Origin: Carposina sasakii
Taxonomy: Eukaryota; Arthropoda; Insecta; Lepidoptera; Carposinidae
Length of the DNA stretch: 64,000 nucleotides
Assembly: GCA_014607495.2 (NCBI GenBank)
Contig: CP053163.1
Coordinates: 2,088,716 to 2,152,715 of the forward strand
Reading direction: 5' to 3'
A program made the position numbers and the translations under genes. Below, piece after piece: positions 11,703 through 21,556 of this stretch (its first letter is position 1; every line of letters starts with the position of its first letter). The notes under the pieces were generated by a model. The model was not told the DNA's origin and did no database searches. It worked only from the letters and a program-made list of their open reading frames with translations.

Positions 11703-12701
11703 GGTACCCTTACTGCAGCATGCCCAGCAGTTAAATACGGCTGGGTTTACACTAAACGTCTCAAGCAAATTAAATACTTAGCATTACAAATATATAAAAC
11801 ATACGAAGCTAAATTTCGTCCTTCATCTATAATATTGCCTGACCTAGAATGGTGGTCAAAAAATATTTTATCGACATCAACCCCATTAAAATCGAGTAGT
11901 TTTGAACTAGAGATCTTTACAGATGCATCCAGGTCTGGCTGGGGTGCATTTTGTAAAAATCAAAGAATAAATGAGAAATGCAAAGCTAGTGAAATAAATT
12001 TTCATATTAATTTTCTAGAGTTGCTTGCAGTATTTTTTGGACTCAAATGCTTTGCACGTAATATCCGAAACTGTTCTATTTTATTACGCATTGAAAACAC
12101 TATGGCGTTGAGTTACGTTAATCGCATGGGTGGCATAAAGTATCCTCATCTAAATGATTTAGCGCGAGAAATTTGGCAATAGTGCGAGAAGCGAAATATA
12201 TGGTTATCTGCTTCTTATATTAAAAGTAAAGACAATAGAGAAGCTGATGAAGAGTCCCGAAAGGTTCATACGGACATTGAGTGGACATTAACAGATGAAG
12301 TATTTAATATACTAGTAACAGATTTAGGTAAGCCAGATATCGATTTATTCGCTTCTCGCACTAATGCCAAATGCCAAAGATATGTGTCGTGGAAGGCAGA
12401 CCCAGATGCAGTTGCTGTGGATGCCTTCACTATCTCGTGGAAGGGCGTATACTTTTACGCTTTTCCACCATTCCCACTCGTATTAAAGGTCTTGGAAAAA
12501 ATTATATTGGACAAGGCTGAAGGCATTCTAATATTTACATACTGGCCTTCCCAGCCATGGTTCCCACTGTTACAAAGAATGGTTACATCCGATATTAGTT
12601 TTATAAATCCTGAAATTAATCTTATATCACCTTCTTGTATGAACCCACAACTCAAACCGGTTACCCTGGGTGCAGCCAAACTCTCAGGGACGCGTTCCTG
12701 A
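11601..12701 (+). pseudogene. DIRS pol remnant: end of RT plus RNase H, one in-frame stop
   Basis: The frame runs from the left repeat into coding sequence. FIGTLTAACPAVKYGWVYTK is the RT connection typical of DIRS pol. It is followed by an RNase H with TDASRSGWGAF, the ELLAVFFGLK helix (catalytic Glu) and NTMALSYVNRMGG, then by the conserved DIRS tail (IDLFASRTN, YAFPPFPLVLKVLEKI, WPSQPWFPLL). A TAG at 12180-12182 cuts this frame after residue 193; the frame then stays open to 12701. The N-terminal RT fingers and palm, including the YxDD-type catalytic block, are absent through internal deletion. The apparent first Met lies in the terminal repeat and need not be a real start. The pol reading overlaps the recombinase frame by 67 bases, a normal arrangement for DIRS. 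It is non-functional as it stands. Confidence 0.85.
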
Positions 12702-13651
12702 AACGAGGTGTCCCTATCGAATCATTGGACCTTATGATGGCTTCTTTGTCGAAAAATACTTTGCAACAATATGGTGTCTCCTACAAGTATTGGTGGCAGT
12801 ACTGCACTGAGGCAAATATAGATCCATACACATGTTCCGTTCCAAGAATGTTGACCTTTTTGACAAAACTGTTTAATAAAGGTGCGGCTTATGGCACCTT
12901 GAATAGTCATCGTTCGGCTCTAAGTTTGCTTTTCGGAGATGAGTCAGGATCTCATGACCAAATTAAAAGACTATTGAGAGGTATATATAAATTAAGGCCT
13001 AATATACCAAAATACGCATCCACATGGGACCCTCATACAGTTTTGCAATATATTACCTCATGGGGCCCTAATAAGGATTTAACTCTGCTAAAAATTTCTA
13101 AGAAACTCGTGATATGGCTGGCCTTATGTACTGCGCATAGAGCACAGACACTCTCTCTCATTAAAGCTAATAATATCCATATCAGCCTGAACGGTATAAA
13201 AATTGTAATTTCAGACATTATAAAAACATCAGCAGCTGGGCGCGACCAGCCAATTCTGTTCTTGCCTTATTTAACAGAAAATATCAATATATGTCCTGCT
13301 ACAGTTTTGCAAGATTATTTGTTAGTTACAAATGATTTAAGACCGAACACAGTCGAAAATCTCATAATAACGTCTAGAAGACTATATAAGTCTGTTAGCA
13401 CCCAAACCATTAGCCGATGGATTAAGGAGATCCTGGCGGAAGCCGGCGTGGATGTGACAGCATGGAGTTCTCATAGCACACGACACGCTGCCACATCTAC
13501 AGCGCGAGCGCAGGGTGTCTCATTAGACGTTATTAGGAGAATTGCTGGCTGGTCGCAGGCCTCAGAAACATTTGGTAAATTCTATAACCGTCCAGTGACT
13601 GATGATGCTCACTTTGCAAGATCAGTCTTTCTGTCCAATCAATCATCATAA
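12635..13651 (+). CDS. tyrosine recombinase (integrase) of DIRS element
   Basis: A 338-residue phage-integrase-like recombinase, which in DIRS elements inserts the circular DNA intermediate without target duplication. An N-terminal helical SAM-like part (about residues 25-110: LSKNTLQQYGVSYKYWWQYC, RSALSLLFGD) precedes the catalytic domain. Catalytic residues visible are Arg about 169 in CTAHRAQTLS, the HxxR box in SSHSTRHAATS (about 279-283), Trp in AGWSQ, and the nucleophile Tyr about 316 in FGKFYNRP. The frame is intact and has the usual length for the family. It starts inside the end of pol in another frame, and the upstream in-frame Met codons leave the exact start open. A DAM-like methyltransferase found in some DIRS elements is not present. 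Though open, it sits in an element lacking RT, so it could only act in trans. Confidence 0.88.
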   Translation: MYEPTTQTGYPGCSQTLRDAFLKRGVPIESLDLMMASLSKNTLQQYGVSYKYWWQYCTEANIDPYTCSVPRMLTFLTKLFNKGAAYGTLNSHRSALSLLFGDESGSHDQIKRLLRGIYKLRPNIPKYASTWDPHTVLQYITSWGPNKDLTLLKISKKLVIWLALCTAHRAQTLSLIKANNIHISLNGIKIVISDIIKTSAAGRDQPILFLPYLTENINICPATVLQDYLLVTNDLRPNTVENLIITSRRLYKSVSTQTISRWIKEILAEAGVDVTAWSSHSTRHAATSTARAQGVSLDVIRRIAGWSQASETFGKFYNRPVTDDAHFARSVFLSNQSS

Positions 13652-13830
13652 ATTTAAAATAATTTATAAGTAGATTTATCACTTGTAAATTAATCTAATT
13701 TAAAAAGTTATATTTATGTTATAAATAAAAATTTGTAAAAATGTAGTGTTCTTTTTTCCCATAATTACAATAATAATTAGGTATACAACTCATTAACCAG
13801 GATGCTTGCAAAATTTTCACCTCTAAACAT

Positions 13831-13950
13831 CTACATGTGTTAAAAATATATCAAAGAATGAAACGTACGAAATGTAATTGGTGATTAAACGAACTTACCT
13901 GTAAGTGAAGTTCTATCACAATTATATGAGTACGTTTCATTCGAAGATAT
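13831..13950. repeat. internal complementary region of DIRS element
   Basis: Bases 13831-13876 complement the left terminus (11545-11592), and bases from about 13877 to 13950 complement the right terminus (14139-14214). The two are abutted. This is the guide used to join ends and form the single-strand circle in DIRS replication. Confidence 0.85.
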
Positions 13951-14011
13951 AAGATAAAACCCTCCCTTCCCAGATCCCTTAAAACTAAGAAAATTTTGTG
14001 ATGCTCTAAAG

Positions 14012-14214
14012 AATGAAGGAAATTATCGGTAGACTAGGAATAGTGTCGTAGGTTGTAGGGTAGTTCTGTTTTCGAATTACCCACTCTGAAATTGTGCGAA
14101 GTTGCCAGTACAATAAAAGTACTACATGTGTTAAAAATATATCTTCGAATGAAACGTACTCATATAATTGTGATAGAACTTCACTTACAGGTAAGTTCGT
14201 TTAATCACCAATTA
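14012..14214 (-). repeat. right inverted terminal repeat of DIRS element
   Basis: Complementary to the left repeat over about 130 bp, then extends outward to ...TTAATCACCAATTA. It contains ACTTACAGGTAAGT (14185-14198), which reads as a perfect 5' splice consensus (CAG/GTAAGT) and is nearly palindromic. Confidence 0.8.
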
Positions 14215-16129
14215 TATATTATATATGTATATAGGATAATAGTGACCTTATTAAATCGTGTACTTAAATTTTAAGGTACTGTTATTAAAATGGGTTATGT
14301 TATTAAAATTCGCTCCGATTGAAGACCAATCATTAATCTAAGGTAGCAGGTTTTATCGCCCTATTTAAAACTTTCAAATCACGTTCCTTTCATTCTATTT
14401 GTATAGAGTTTGCTGCATCCGTAACTACGTTTCGTTTTACGAAAGTATTGCGAGCGAAGCGCATCTGTGCGTAAAATGCAACAATCTCCGGCATTGCAGA
14501 CACTCACGACGCTAGCGTGGAAACGGAACGTATTTCTAAGACGGCTTTCAAAATAGGGTTAGAACAAAATAATTCTATTTTAAAACTGAAAGGACGTCTA
14601 CGTAATACGTATTACTTTCGTGAGAAAAAAATTGTACAGACAGGGTTAGTTAGGGAAGATATACAGTTTGTTATAATAATAATAATAATAATAATAATAA
14701 ATTCATTTATTTCAGGTATACACCCATATTATAAATTTAGACATACAATCAGAACAATTAAAAACCAATTAACAATTAAAAATTTAAATAAATTAAAACA
14801 ATGTATAAATAAGATTATGTAGCTGGACGTACTAAAGACCGCAAATGGAGAATTTGCAGCTCTCATATACAGCCCTATAAATAACGGCATAAAAATCGTC
14901 TACCCTGTTCTCTGCAAACATGCCGGACGCACTATATATATTTTGTTATATTTTTATATATATATATATAGTTATATTTTGAAAGTAGTATATACTATAG
15001 TAATAGTAGACAGGTGGAGAGGAATAATACATAGCTTGAATAGTAATAATCAAGTTTTCAATATCGTAGGTTTCAACTAAAGTGAAATGAAAAACGTCAT
15101 AAAAAACAAAAAGTATGCAAATGAACGTAATTTCATGAGACGTTAATATTCCGCGCAAAACGAGTAAGCACCGCATAAAAAGCATATTTAAAAGCTGCAA
15201 GAAATTAAACCAACACCATAAAGAGCCAAGCTAATAATAAAGTACGATGAAAACACAATAAAACCGATGCATTTTATAACTTTCAACATAATTTCTAGGG
15301 AGAATAGTTTCTGAAGAAAGTATTTTCTTCTGGTGATAGTAAAGTATTCTATGTAATAAATATCGTTGGCTTGACTCGCTTTAAAAGTGTACTATAATGC
15401 AAGAGGAAGCCAAGAACTTTGCAGCGAGATGGTTCTGTACTCCACATACGAGTGAGTATAGGTACGTACGTGAAATCCATAGCTACAATACAATGTGCAA
15501 AAAAACATTACAAATGCGTAGTCTAATTAGATATCTTGTAAATGCAAAGCGTCAGCAATGCCATAGCGAAAATTGCCATTCTCGCTTAACAATGTCAAAT
15601 TCCTTGAACCAGTGTTTCATTCTCGGTCGTTTCTGGATTCTTATCGCTACTGTTGACTTGTTGCCTGTGATCGTGAACACGAGTTGCCAGATTCAAGGGT
15701 GATACAATGGGTTTAGAGCCCAGTGCAGGATTAGTTCTAGTTCGAAAAATACATAATTTAAAAAAAAGGTTAAAACAAATTACGTATCTAGCCATCTAGA
15801 TTGTAAATTGTAAAAAAAAAGCAATTGAACCAACCAAGTAATTGCGAAATTAATACTAAACAAGCTAATCGGTTTTCTTGTAAAAAATATAACAAAAGTT
15901 TTCTTAATCCCAAACAGAACCCTAGTTCTTTATTAATATGTTGATAAGATGGTGAAACTCATTATTTCGGATGTTTTTAAGTTGCTTGTAAAATTCAGCT
16001 TAATGGTGATTAAAATATTCTTCTATATTAGGAACGAATTTCACCTTTATTTTTTTTCGTTAAAAATACACAGTATACAGCTGCTTCTCTTCCCGAGCAT
16101 ACTGTACGAATCAGTAGAGGGACAAGATA
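14215..16129. other. no gene; trinucleotide microsatellite at 14673-14701
   Basis: A run of AAT repeats (about ten units) is followed by AAATTCATTTATTTCAGG, which looks like the reverse complement of a LINE 3' tail, but no RT follows. The remainder, including a TA-rich stretch at 14935-15000, shows no coding sequence I can support. Confidence 0.5.
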
Positions 16130-16300
16130 GTGTTTTGTAGGCGATGGGCTGACCACCTGTCTCTACTAACCGAACTTGTACATCTCAACTATACCCTCAA
16201 AATTGGTCAGAGGTGTCACCATATGGTCCTATCGGCCCTTGGTGCTCTGCCTACCCCGTAAGGGATAAAGGCGTGATTATATGTATGTATGTATGTAAAA
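16130..16300 (+). repeat. dispersed repeat, family F with ATGT tail
   Basis: Shares TCCTATCGGCCCTTGGTGCTC, CCTACCCC and TAAGGGATAAAG with 32150-32260 and ends in a TATGTATGTATGT run. The tailed end suggests a SINE-like retroposon; no RNA promoter boxes were clear. Confidence 0.55.
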
Positions 16301-17151
16301 TACACAGGTTGTACCTAGAATTAGATTGAAACGTTTCATAAATATCTTGTCCGAATATCGGAAATATCGATAAGGCGATAGGCTAGCTGTTATGCTATTA
16401 CATCTGACCCCGATATGTTAAACGTGTCTGTACAATCTCCTTCTTCCTCCTTCTCTTAGGTCTCATGTTTGACTGATATCTTTACTAACAGGTTACTTGG
16501 TATAATTTATTAAAATACAATAGTATATCATGGTAAACATACTCTCTAAATCCTAAAAGGCGTAGCTTCAAATTTATTAAGTTTTATGTCTCTGGGTCTG
16601 ACTGCAATAAATTAATTTGGCATAATTTTGAACAGTGTTCAAGTCTGGGTCTTAGGAGGATACTGGATGCTTTGCAAAAACTTTTACGGACCCATCTTCT
16701 TTAAACTAAAGTTTAAATCGTTGTGGTCTAATCATTAATCTTCATCCAAAAGAGTTCTCATAACTTCCCTTGTTTCCAACCGCCCTGTTGTGTTGCCAGC
16801 TCTCGGAAACAAACTAACATTAGTAAAAAACTTTAGAGAAATTTTAAATTAAATTTTCTATACTTGAATAGGAATCTCTGTATTGCACATACTTGCATCG
16901 TATCAATATAGCTGAAATTTATATTGAAATATGAATATTTGTCTGTTAATTGAGAGGAAATAAAAAAATAGTCTTACACTCACTTATGCGAGAAAAATTT
17001 CATCCGGATTCTCATCTCAACTCTGACCGATGGATAAAAGATTTCTAGCCGATTTATCTCTGAATAGTATTTTGTAAATATCTTTAAAATTTATAGATTA
17101 ATGTCAAATAACATGGAATAATTTAAAGAAGTTTTTTTTTGTAATTTTACC
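16301..17151. other. no gene recognised
   Basis: A family E/F-like scrap near 16370-16440 (GGCGATAGGCTAGC); otherwise nothing. Confidence 0.4.
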
Positions 17152-17215
17152 AACACATTATTGGATATTATGGTTACTATTTATGTATAGTAACCATAAT
17201 ATCCAATAATGTGTT
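17152..17215. repeat. perfect 29-bp palindrome with 6-nt loop
   Basis: Bases 17152-17180 are exactly complementary to 17187-17215, with loop TTATGT. Stems this long and perfect usually reflect a young MITE or replication template-switch. A microRNA-like hairpin is possible, but nothing here shows transcription. Confidence 0.9.
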
Positions 17216-17461
17216 AATATAATCAAAAAATTTTAGGGAGTAAAACGAATAAAAGGCCAATCCCTTCAATATTCTTGCATACAAAGACAGACCACAAATT
17301 CACTGAAACCTCATTTATTATTCAACAGGGTGCACCATGTGCAAGTTAAGTTGGTTTATCTTAGAATTACTTAGGACCCTTTAAATCCTGCAATTTCGCG
17401 TAGTATTTGTATAATAATATAGATATAGATTGTGAAAATATACTTAGAATCGTAGTAAAGT

Positions 17462-17801
17462 GATGATGATTATGATGATCTCCGACCGTATTTCGGCCAA
17501 GGCGACCAATGTCTACGGAGATTGGTCAGGTACGCAGGAGATATTATAGTGCACAAGTGTGTGCGCAAACACAGATGCACTCTCTATTCCGTTACTCTCA
17601 TAGCCCGATGGGATAGAAAGCTGATATGATCGGAGAGACATCAGGCGTAGGACCAACGGTTTTACGTGCTTTCTGAGGCACAATTTTGCAACATTAAAAT
17701 CTGTACATGAAATAAATCCATTGGTACAGGCCCGTGACTGAGATCGAACTTACGCCTCCCGCTTGGAAGATGCACGTCTTAACCACTGAGCTATCACCGC
17801 T
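17462..17801 (-). repeat. tRNA-derived SINE, family B, full length
   Basis: On the minus strand: tRNA-like head AGCGGTGATAGCTCAGTGG with B-box-like AGTTCGATCTC, then GGGCCTGTACCAA, a body ending TACGGTCGGAGATCATC and an ATC-rich tail. About 340 bp. It is the best copy in the window and defines the family. Partial copies: 3254-3462, 19592-19853, 55597-55795 and 61396-61728; heads alone at 35884-35966 and 59965-60056. Confidence 0.88.
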
Positions 17802-18688
17802 TATAGTATGGAGTATAGTATAATAAGTAGATATAACATAACCATGAACTCTTTAAATGCTGCCCGTGGTGCAACCTGCTATTTAACGGACGAGGCTCTG
17901 TCGGTAAATAATACCTTCTGGCACGGAAACATTTGCCATTGGATCCGTTACTGGTCGCTAGATTGTTATATTTGTGTCCGAAAAGCGGCGGTAGTCTCAT
18001 CTTACCACTTGGGGCTTATAGGCTACCCAGTGAAAAGTAGGTGTGCACTTTGCACACTTCTGCCCAACCTCTTTGGGTGATAATGGGCGTGACGTATGTA
18101 ACTCTTAAGATTGTTTTTATTGTGGAATCAAGCCATATGCTAGTTATTCCACTGTAATATATTTTCGCAATAAAATAATTGAGAGTGCTATATTCTTTCT
18201 ATTAGTTACAAATACGAAACTAATTTCAAATAATAGGTTAATTAATTACACAGATAAGGTTGTTGCTTTCCGAATATAGGTCAAAAGAAAGTCGGGATGA
18301 AAGGGTTTTATTCCGTCTTCAAGGGTAGTCGAGAGGATTAAGGGCGGTACTTTTAAGGGAGGGAAGGCGTTCAAGTTGTTTCTTTTTAAATAAAACATTT
18401 GCTGCGGAATGGGGTAGTTTCCTATGGTTGAATCCTAATAACATTTTATGCTTATCAGAATAAATTACCAAAATCATACCTATCTGTAAAATTACAATTT
18501 GATTACGTGTCCAATTGAGGTAGTAATGAGCCTTCAAACTTAAGTGAGCAAGTCCATTTTTCAAATGTGAAATTAATTGAAATTTACAACATCACATGTC
18601 CACCTCTTACTCTTTTGATTTATTTTATGACCATATTTATAAAAGCAATATTTAATATATCTGTAGAATAAAAGTTCTTTTACGCGCA
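17802..18688. other. no gene recognised
   Basis: Short open frames only; no recognisable protein or RNA. Confidence 0.5.
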
Positions 18689-19022
18689 TACAGGTTACTT
18701 AAAGAGTGACGTCACGTCGTGGTAGCCGTTTGTATGGAGCGTTTTTTGGCAAGTCTAGTATTGTGATTTTAAAATCGTTATATCGGAAAGTTTTCACGCT
18801 AGCTAAGTTTTTCTTTTGCAAATGTTTTTTTTATTTTATAATATTTTGATATAAATACAAATAAAAAAACTGTTAACTACCCTATTCCTTTTCATTATGT
18901 AGCTAGTGTTTATAGATTGGGCTGGCCAATTTTTTTATTTTGATTATGTTGAGTTTTCGCCTTAGAATCACAATCTGAAATCAGCATTTCAATATTTGCC
19001 TGGCTGTCACTTACACCCTGTA
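18689..19022. mobile_element. probable MITE-4 with TACAGG ends
   Basis: Begins TACAGGTTACTTAAAGAGTG and ends CACTTACACCCTGTA. A fragment of its right end (GTAAGTGGCAGCCAGGC in reverse) recurs at about 54724-54765. The TIRs are short and imperfect, so the boundaries are tentative. Confidence 0.5.
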
Positions 19023-19591
19023 TAGTATGTATTTATTATGATCTTAGAAAAAAAATTGCATATGAGTAAGTGACGATAAAGAAGTGTGCAGTATGTGCAC
19101 CCACTTTTGACCAGTTTGTCTACAAGTTTCAAGTAATACCCAAAAGGTTAATCTAACACAATATTTCGGGTAAAAATACCTACAATAACCTAGCAAACGG
19201 TAATGAAACAAATAGGAAATGTTTCACGTCATTCTTAATACGTTAAATCAACTGCCAAAGAAAACTTACATCAACGTACCTAATAGCTAATAGTCTCCAA
19301 GAAGTAAGTAGTGTTTGTAAAAGAAATCTAACACTAACTTTGTTTGCAAAGTTTAAGTGCCCCTAAGTTGACTTGAATTCGGCGACACAATGTTGGTTTT
19401 TATATTTAGGTAAGTCCTTTCTTGGACTTTTTTTGGTATGTACTTAAATGTTGGTCGTAATATTTTTTTTCCTTTGTTTATTTTATTAATTCCTTTTGTG
19501 GTTTAAACATAAATTACACATCAAAAACTCTTTTTATGGTTGGAAATGGAATACTGTGCTTTTTAAAATCACGATGAATTAGCAGAGTACT
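19023..19591. other. no gene recognised
   Basis: AT-rich, no assignable structure. Confidence 0.5.
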
Positions 19592-19853
19592 ATGATGATG
19601 ATGATGATCTCCGACCGTATCTCAGCCAAGGCGACCAATCTCTACGAGATTGGCCAGGTACGCAGGAGATATTATAGTGCACAAGTGTGTGCGCAAACAC
19701 AGATGCACTCTCTATTCCCTCACTCTCATAGTCCGATGGGATTAATTCATTTCATGTACAGATTTTAATGTTGAAAAATTGTCACTTAGCTCGTGCCTCG
19801 GAAAGCACGTAAAACCGTTGGTCCAGCGCCTGATCTCTCTCCGGTCGTGTCGG
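19592..19853. repeat. family B SINE with inverted 5' part
   Basis: Bases 19592-19742 are the 3' half of the SINE in minus orientation. At 19743 the sequence switches to the middle of the same SINE in plus orientation (CATGTACAGATTTTAATG, GCCTCGGAAAGCACG, CCGGTCGTGTCGGC) up to 19853. A 3' part in one orientation and a 5' part inverted is the signature of twin priming by LINE machinery. Confidence 0.8.
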
Positions 19854-20349
19854 CAGAGAACTGTGATACATTTATAAAGGATACTTCTATGAGAAGAGAA
19901 TGAGTGATCTGTTTGATGAATGTGGAATGATTAATAAAAACAAATAATTTGTAAAGAAGTTCGTCTAGAACACCTTTTGCGTTAAACAACTAAGTTACTA
20001 CAACTAACTATGTAACTAACTAAGAAATGTAACTAAAAGAAGCTGGATACCACACTTCCAATCTTGCATTCAGAGTTATTATTAAAAAGACCCTGGATAT
20101 GAAGGCTACGCCATCTTTCTTTTAAACCCCCGACTCAAAAAGAGGGGTGTTATAATGTCACAATATTAAGATTTACGCTAAAGTCAACTCTATTGTCTGC
20201 ACGTCATTATATTGAAACACAAAGCTTTCGCTCGGTCACCGTAAAATCTGGAATAATCAGGACAGTTTGAGATGCACGATTTAATTATGACTTTGTAAAT
20301 GCTGTTGTAGATTTACCGTGTAAATATACTAATTTATACTAATTTATAT

Positions 20350-20702
20350 TTGTGCGCCCACCACCCCGGGCCCTACACCCTCCACTGACCCTCGGATCTG
20401 ATAACTCATAACTGCGAAAACAGGCACTTGCACTAACTACAATCGCCACGAGAAACCAGACCCGAGCAAGACAATACATTGCACCATTCCGAAATCAAAA
20501 ACTAGATAAATAATCTACATATGTTTCGCCAACAACCGTGGCATCCTCAGGATTATAGAAATTAGTAAATTAGTAAACCACTAATTATTATGAAACTCTA
20601 AAACCCAACACATTACTTACACAGAATTAACCGTGTGTGTGGGCGCACCCATAGTGAATGTTTGAACTTCTGAATTGTAACGCCTAATACAATTTCATTT
20701 AT
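20350..20702 (-). mobile_element. element G copy 1: small retroposed element with hammerhead-like core
   Basis: Shares GTGGGCGCACCCATAGTG, CACCAACCGGG-like blocks and ACGCCTAATACAATTTCATT with 41532-41975 and 60879-61253. On the minus strand the core CTGAGGA (20544-20550), a GCCA/TGGC stem and GAAAC (20523-20527) sit between pairing flanks, as in a hammerhead ribozyme. It lacks the outer end that copy 2 has, so it is truncated or rearranged. Confidence 0.7.
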
Positions 20703-21014
20703 ACTACAATCTATATTTAAATATGACTTCAGACGTAGCAGTCTAACTACAATTTTTTTATAAGTACTAAAAAGTACTGGTATGTACCTATAGTGTTCCG
20801 AACTTTGAAGATTATGAAATAAAATGTAAAAGCTTTTTGTTTAGTCAACCATATAAAAAACATAGTTATTTAAAACAACAGATATACCTACAAGGTGGTA
20901 AATGATATAAAACTGGTTTGCTGAAATTAACCTCCGATAGCAGTAAGCTAGCCTTTATTTGTTTAATTTCAAGTATTTTCATTTTATTGCCTATTAATAA
21001 AGAAAAATGCAATA
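20703..21014. other. no gene recognised
   Basis: Spacer between element G and the 6-kb transposon. Confidence 0.5.
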
Positions 21015-21040
21015 TATATATCGCTCCTTAAATACAAAAG
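21015..21040 (+). repeat. left TIR of the 6-kb transposon
   Basis: Twenty-six bases, perfectly complementary to the right end; core CGCTCCTTAAATACAAAAG. Confidence 0.9.
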
Positions 21041-21556
21041 TCACACATTTCAAAAAAAATCAAAATTGTTTTTTTTTCATAAAATGCATCTTAATTAATG
21101 ATACTATATAGTTTCGCTAAAACAGCCGTCGGTTTACGATCAGAAACACCCGTAAACGCTCAAACGTTAGTTTTGTTTTCTACCGTTTCTGTGAATGAGT
21201 TTCGTGCAAAAGTACCACATTGCCAGCTACCAACGGACTTCCGGCAGGAGCACGCGCGTTTTTAGTAAAAAACTACCACATTCCAAATAACTGCTAAATA
21301 TTAGGTGAAATCATATATTCAAAAGTGCCACATTCAAAAATATATTCGTATTGCAGATAACATACACGTAAGTATCTTTTTATTTTTATATGCAATAGTA
21401 CCATATTTCGAAATAGGTTAGTTTTGCATATAATAATTTGATATTTCCTCTTATTTTTGTATGCAATAATACCATATTTTGAATTGAGTTAGTTTAGCAT
21501 AAATTAATTTTTTTTTTTTTTATATTTCTTTATGTTAAAGTACCATATTTGGAAAT
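21036..21556 (+). repeat. subterminal repeat array of the 6-kb transposon
   Basis: Seven copies of a motif close to AAAAGTACCACATTCAAA lie at about 21036, 21207, 21267, 21319, 21391, 21462 and 21534. The last three form a tandem array of about 70 bp units (ACCATATTTCGAAAT, then GGTTAGTTTTGCAT). One inverted copy lies beside the right TIR (26958-26975, GACTTGTGGTGCTTTTG). Such arrays are usually transposase-binding sites. Confidence 0.7.

Larger units (their letters stand above)
11546..14214 (+). mobile_element. DIRS-type retrotransposon, internally deleted
   Basis: The left repeat 11546-11702 is the inverse complement of most of the right repeat 14012-14214, apart from its outer end. An internal complementary region at 13831-13950 joins complements of the outermost left end (11545-11592) and the outermost right end (14139-14214). 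Split inverted repeats with an internal complementary region, plus an RNase H and a tyrosine recombinase, define DIRS elements. The left repeat passes directly into the last part of RT, so gag and most of RT are missing. The element is therefore a deletion derivative and cannot be autonomous. A stop codon also interrupts pol at 12180. Confidence 0.9.
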
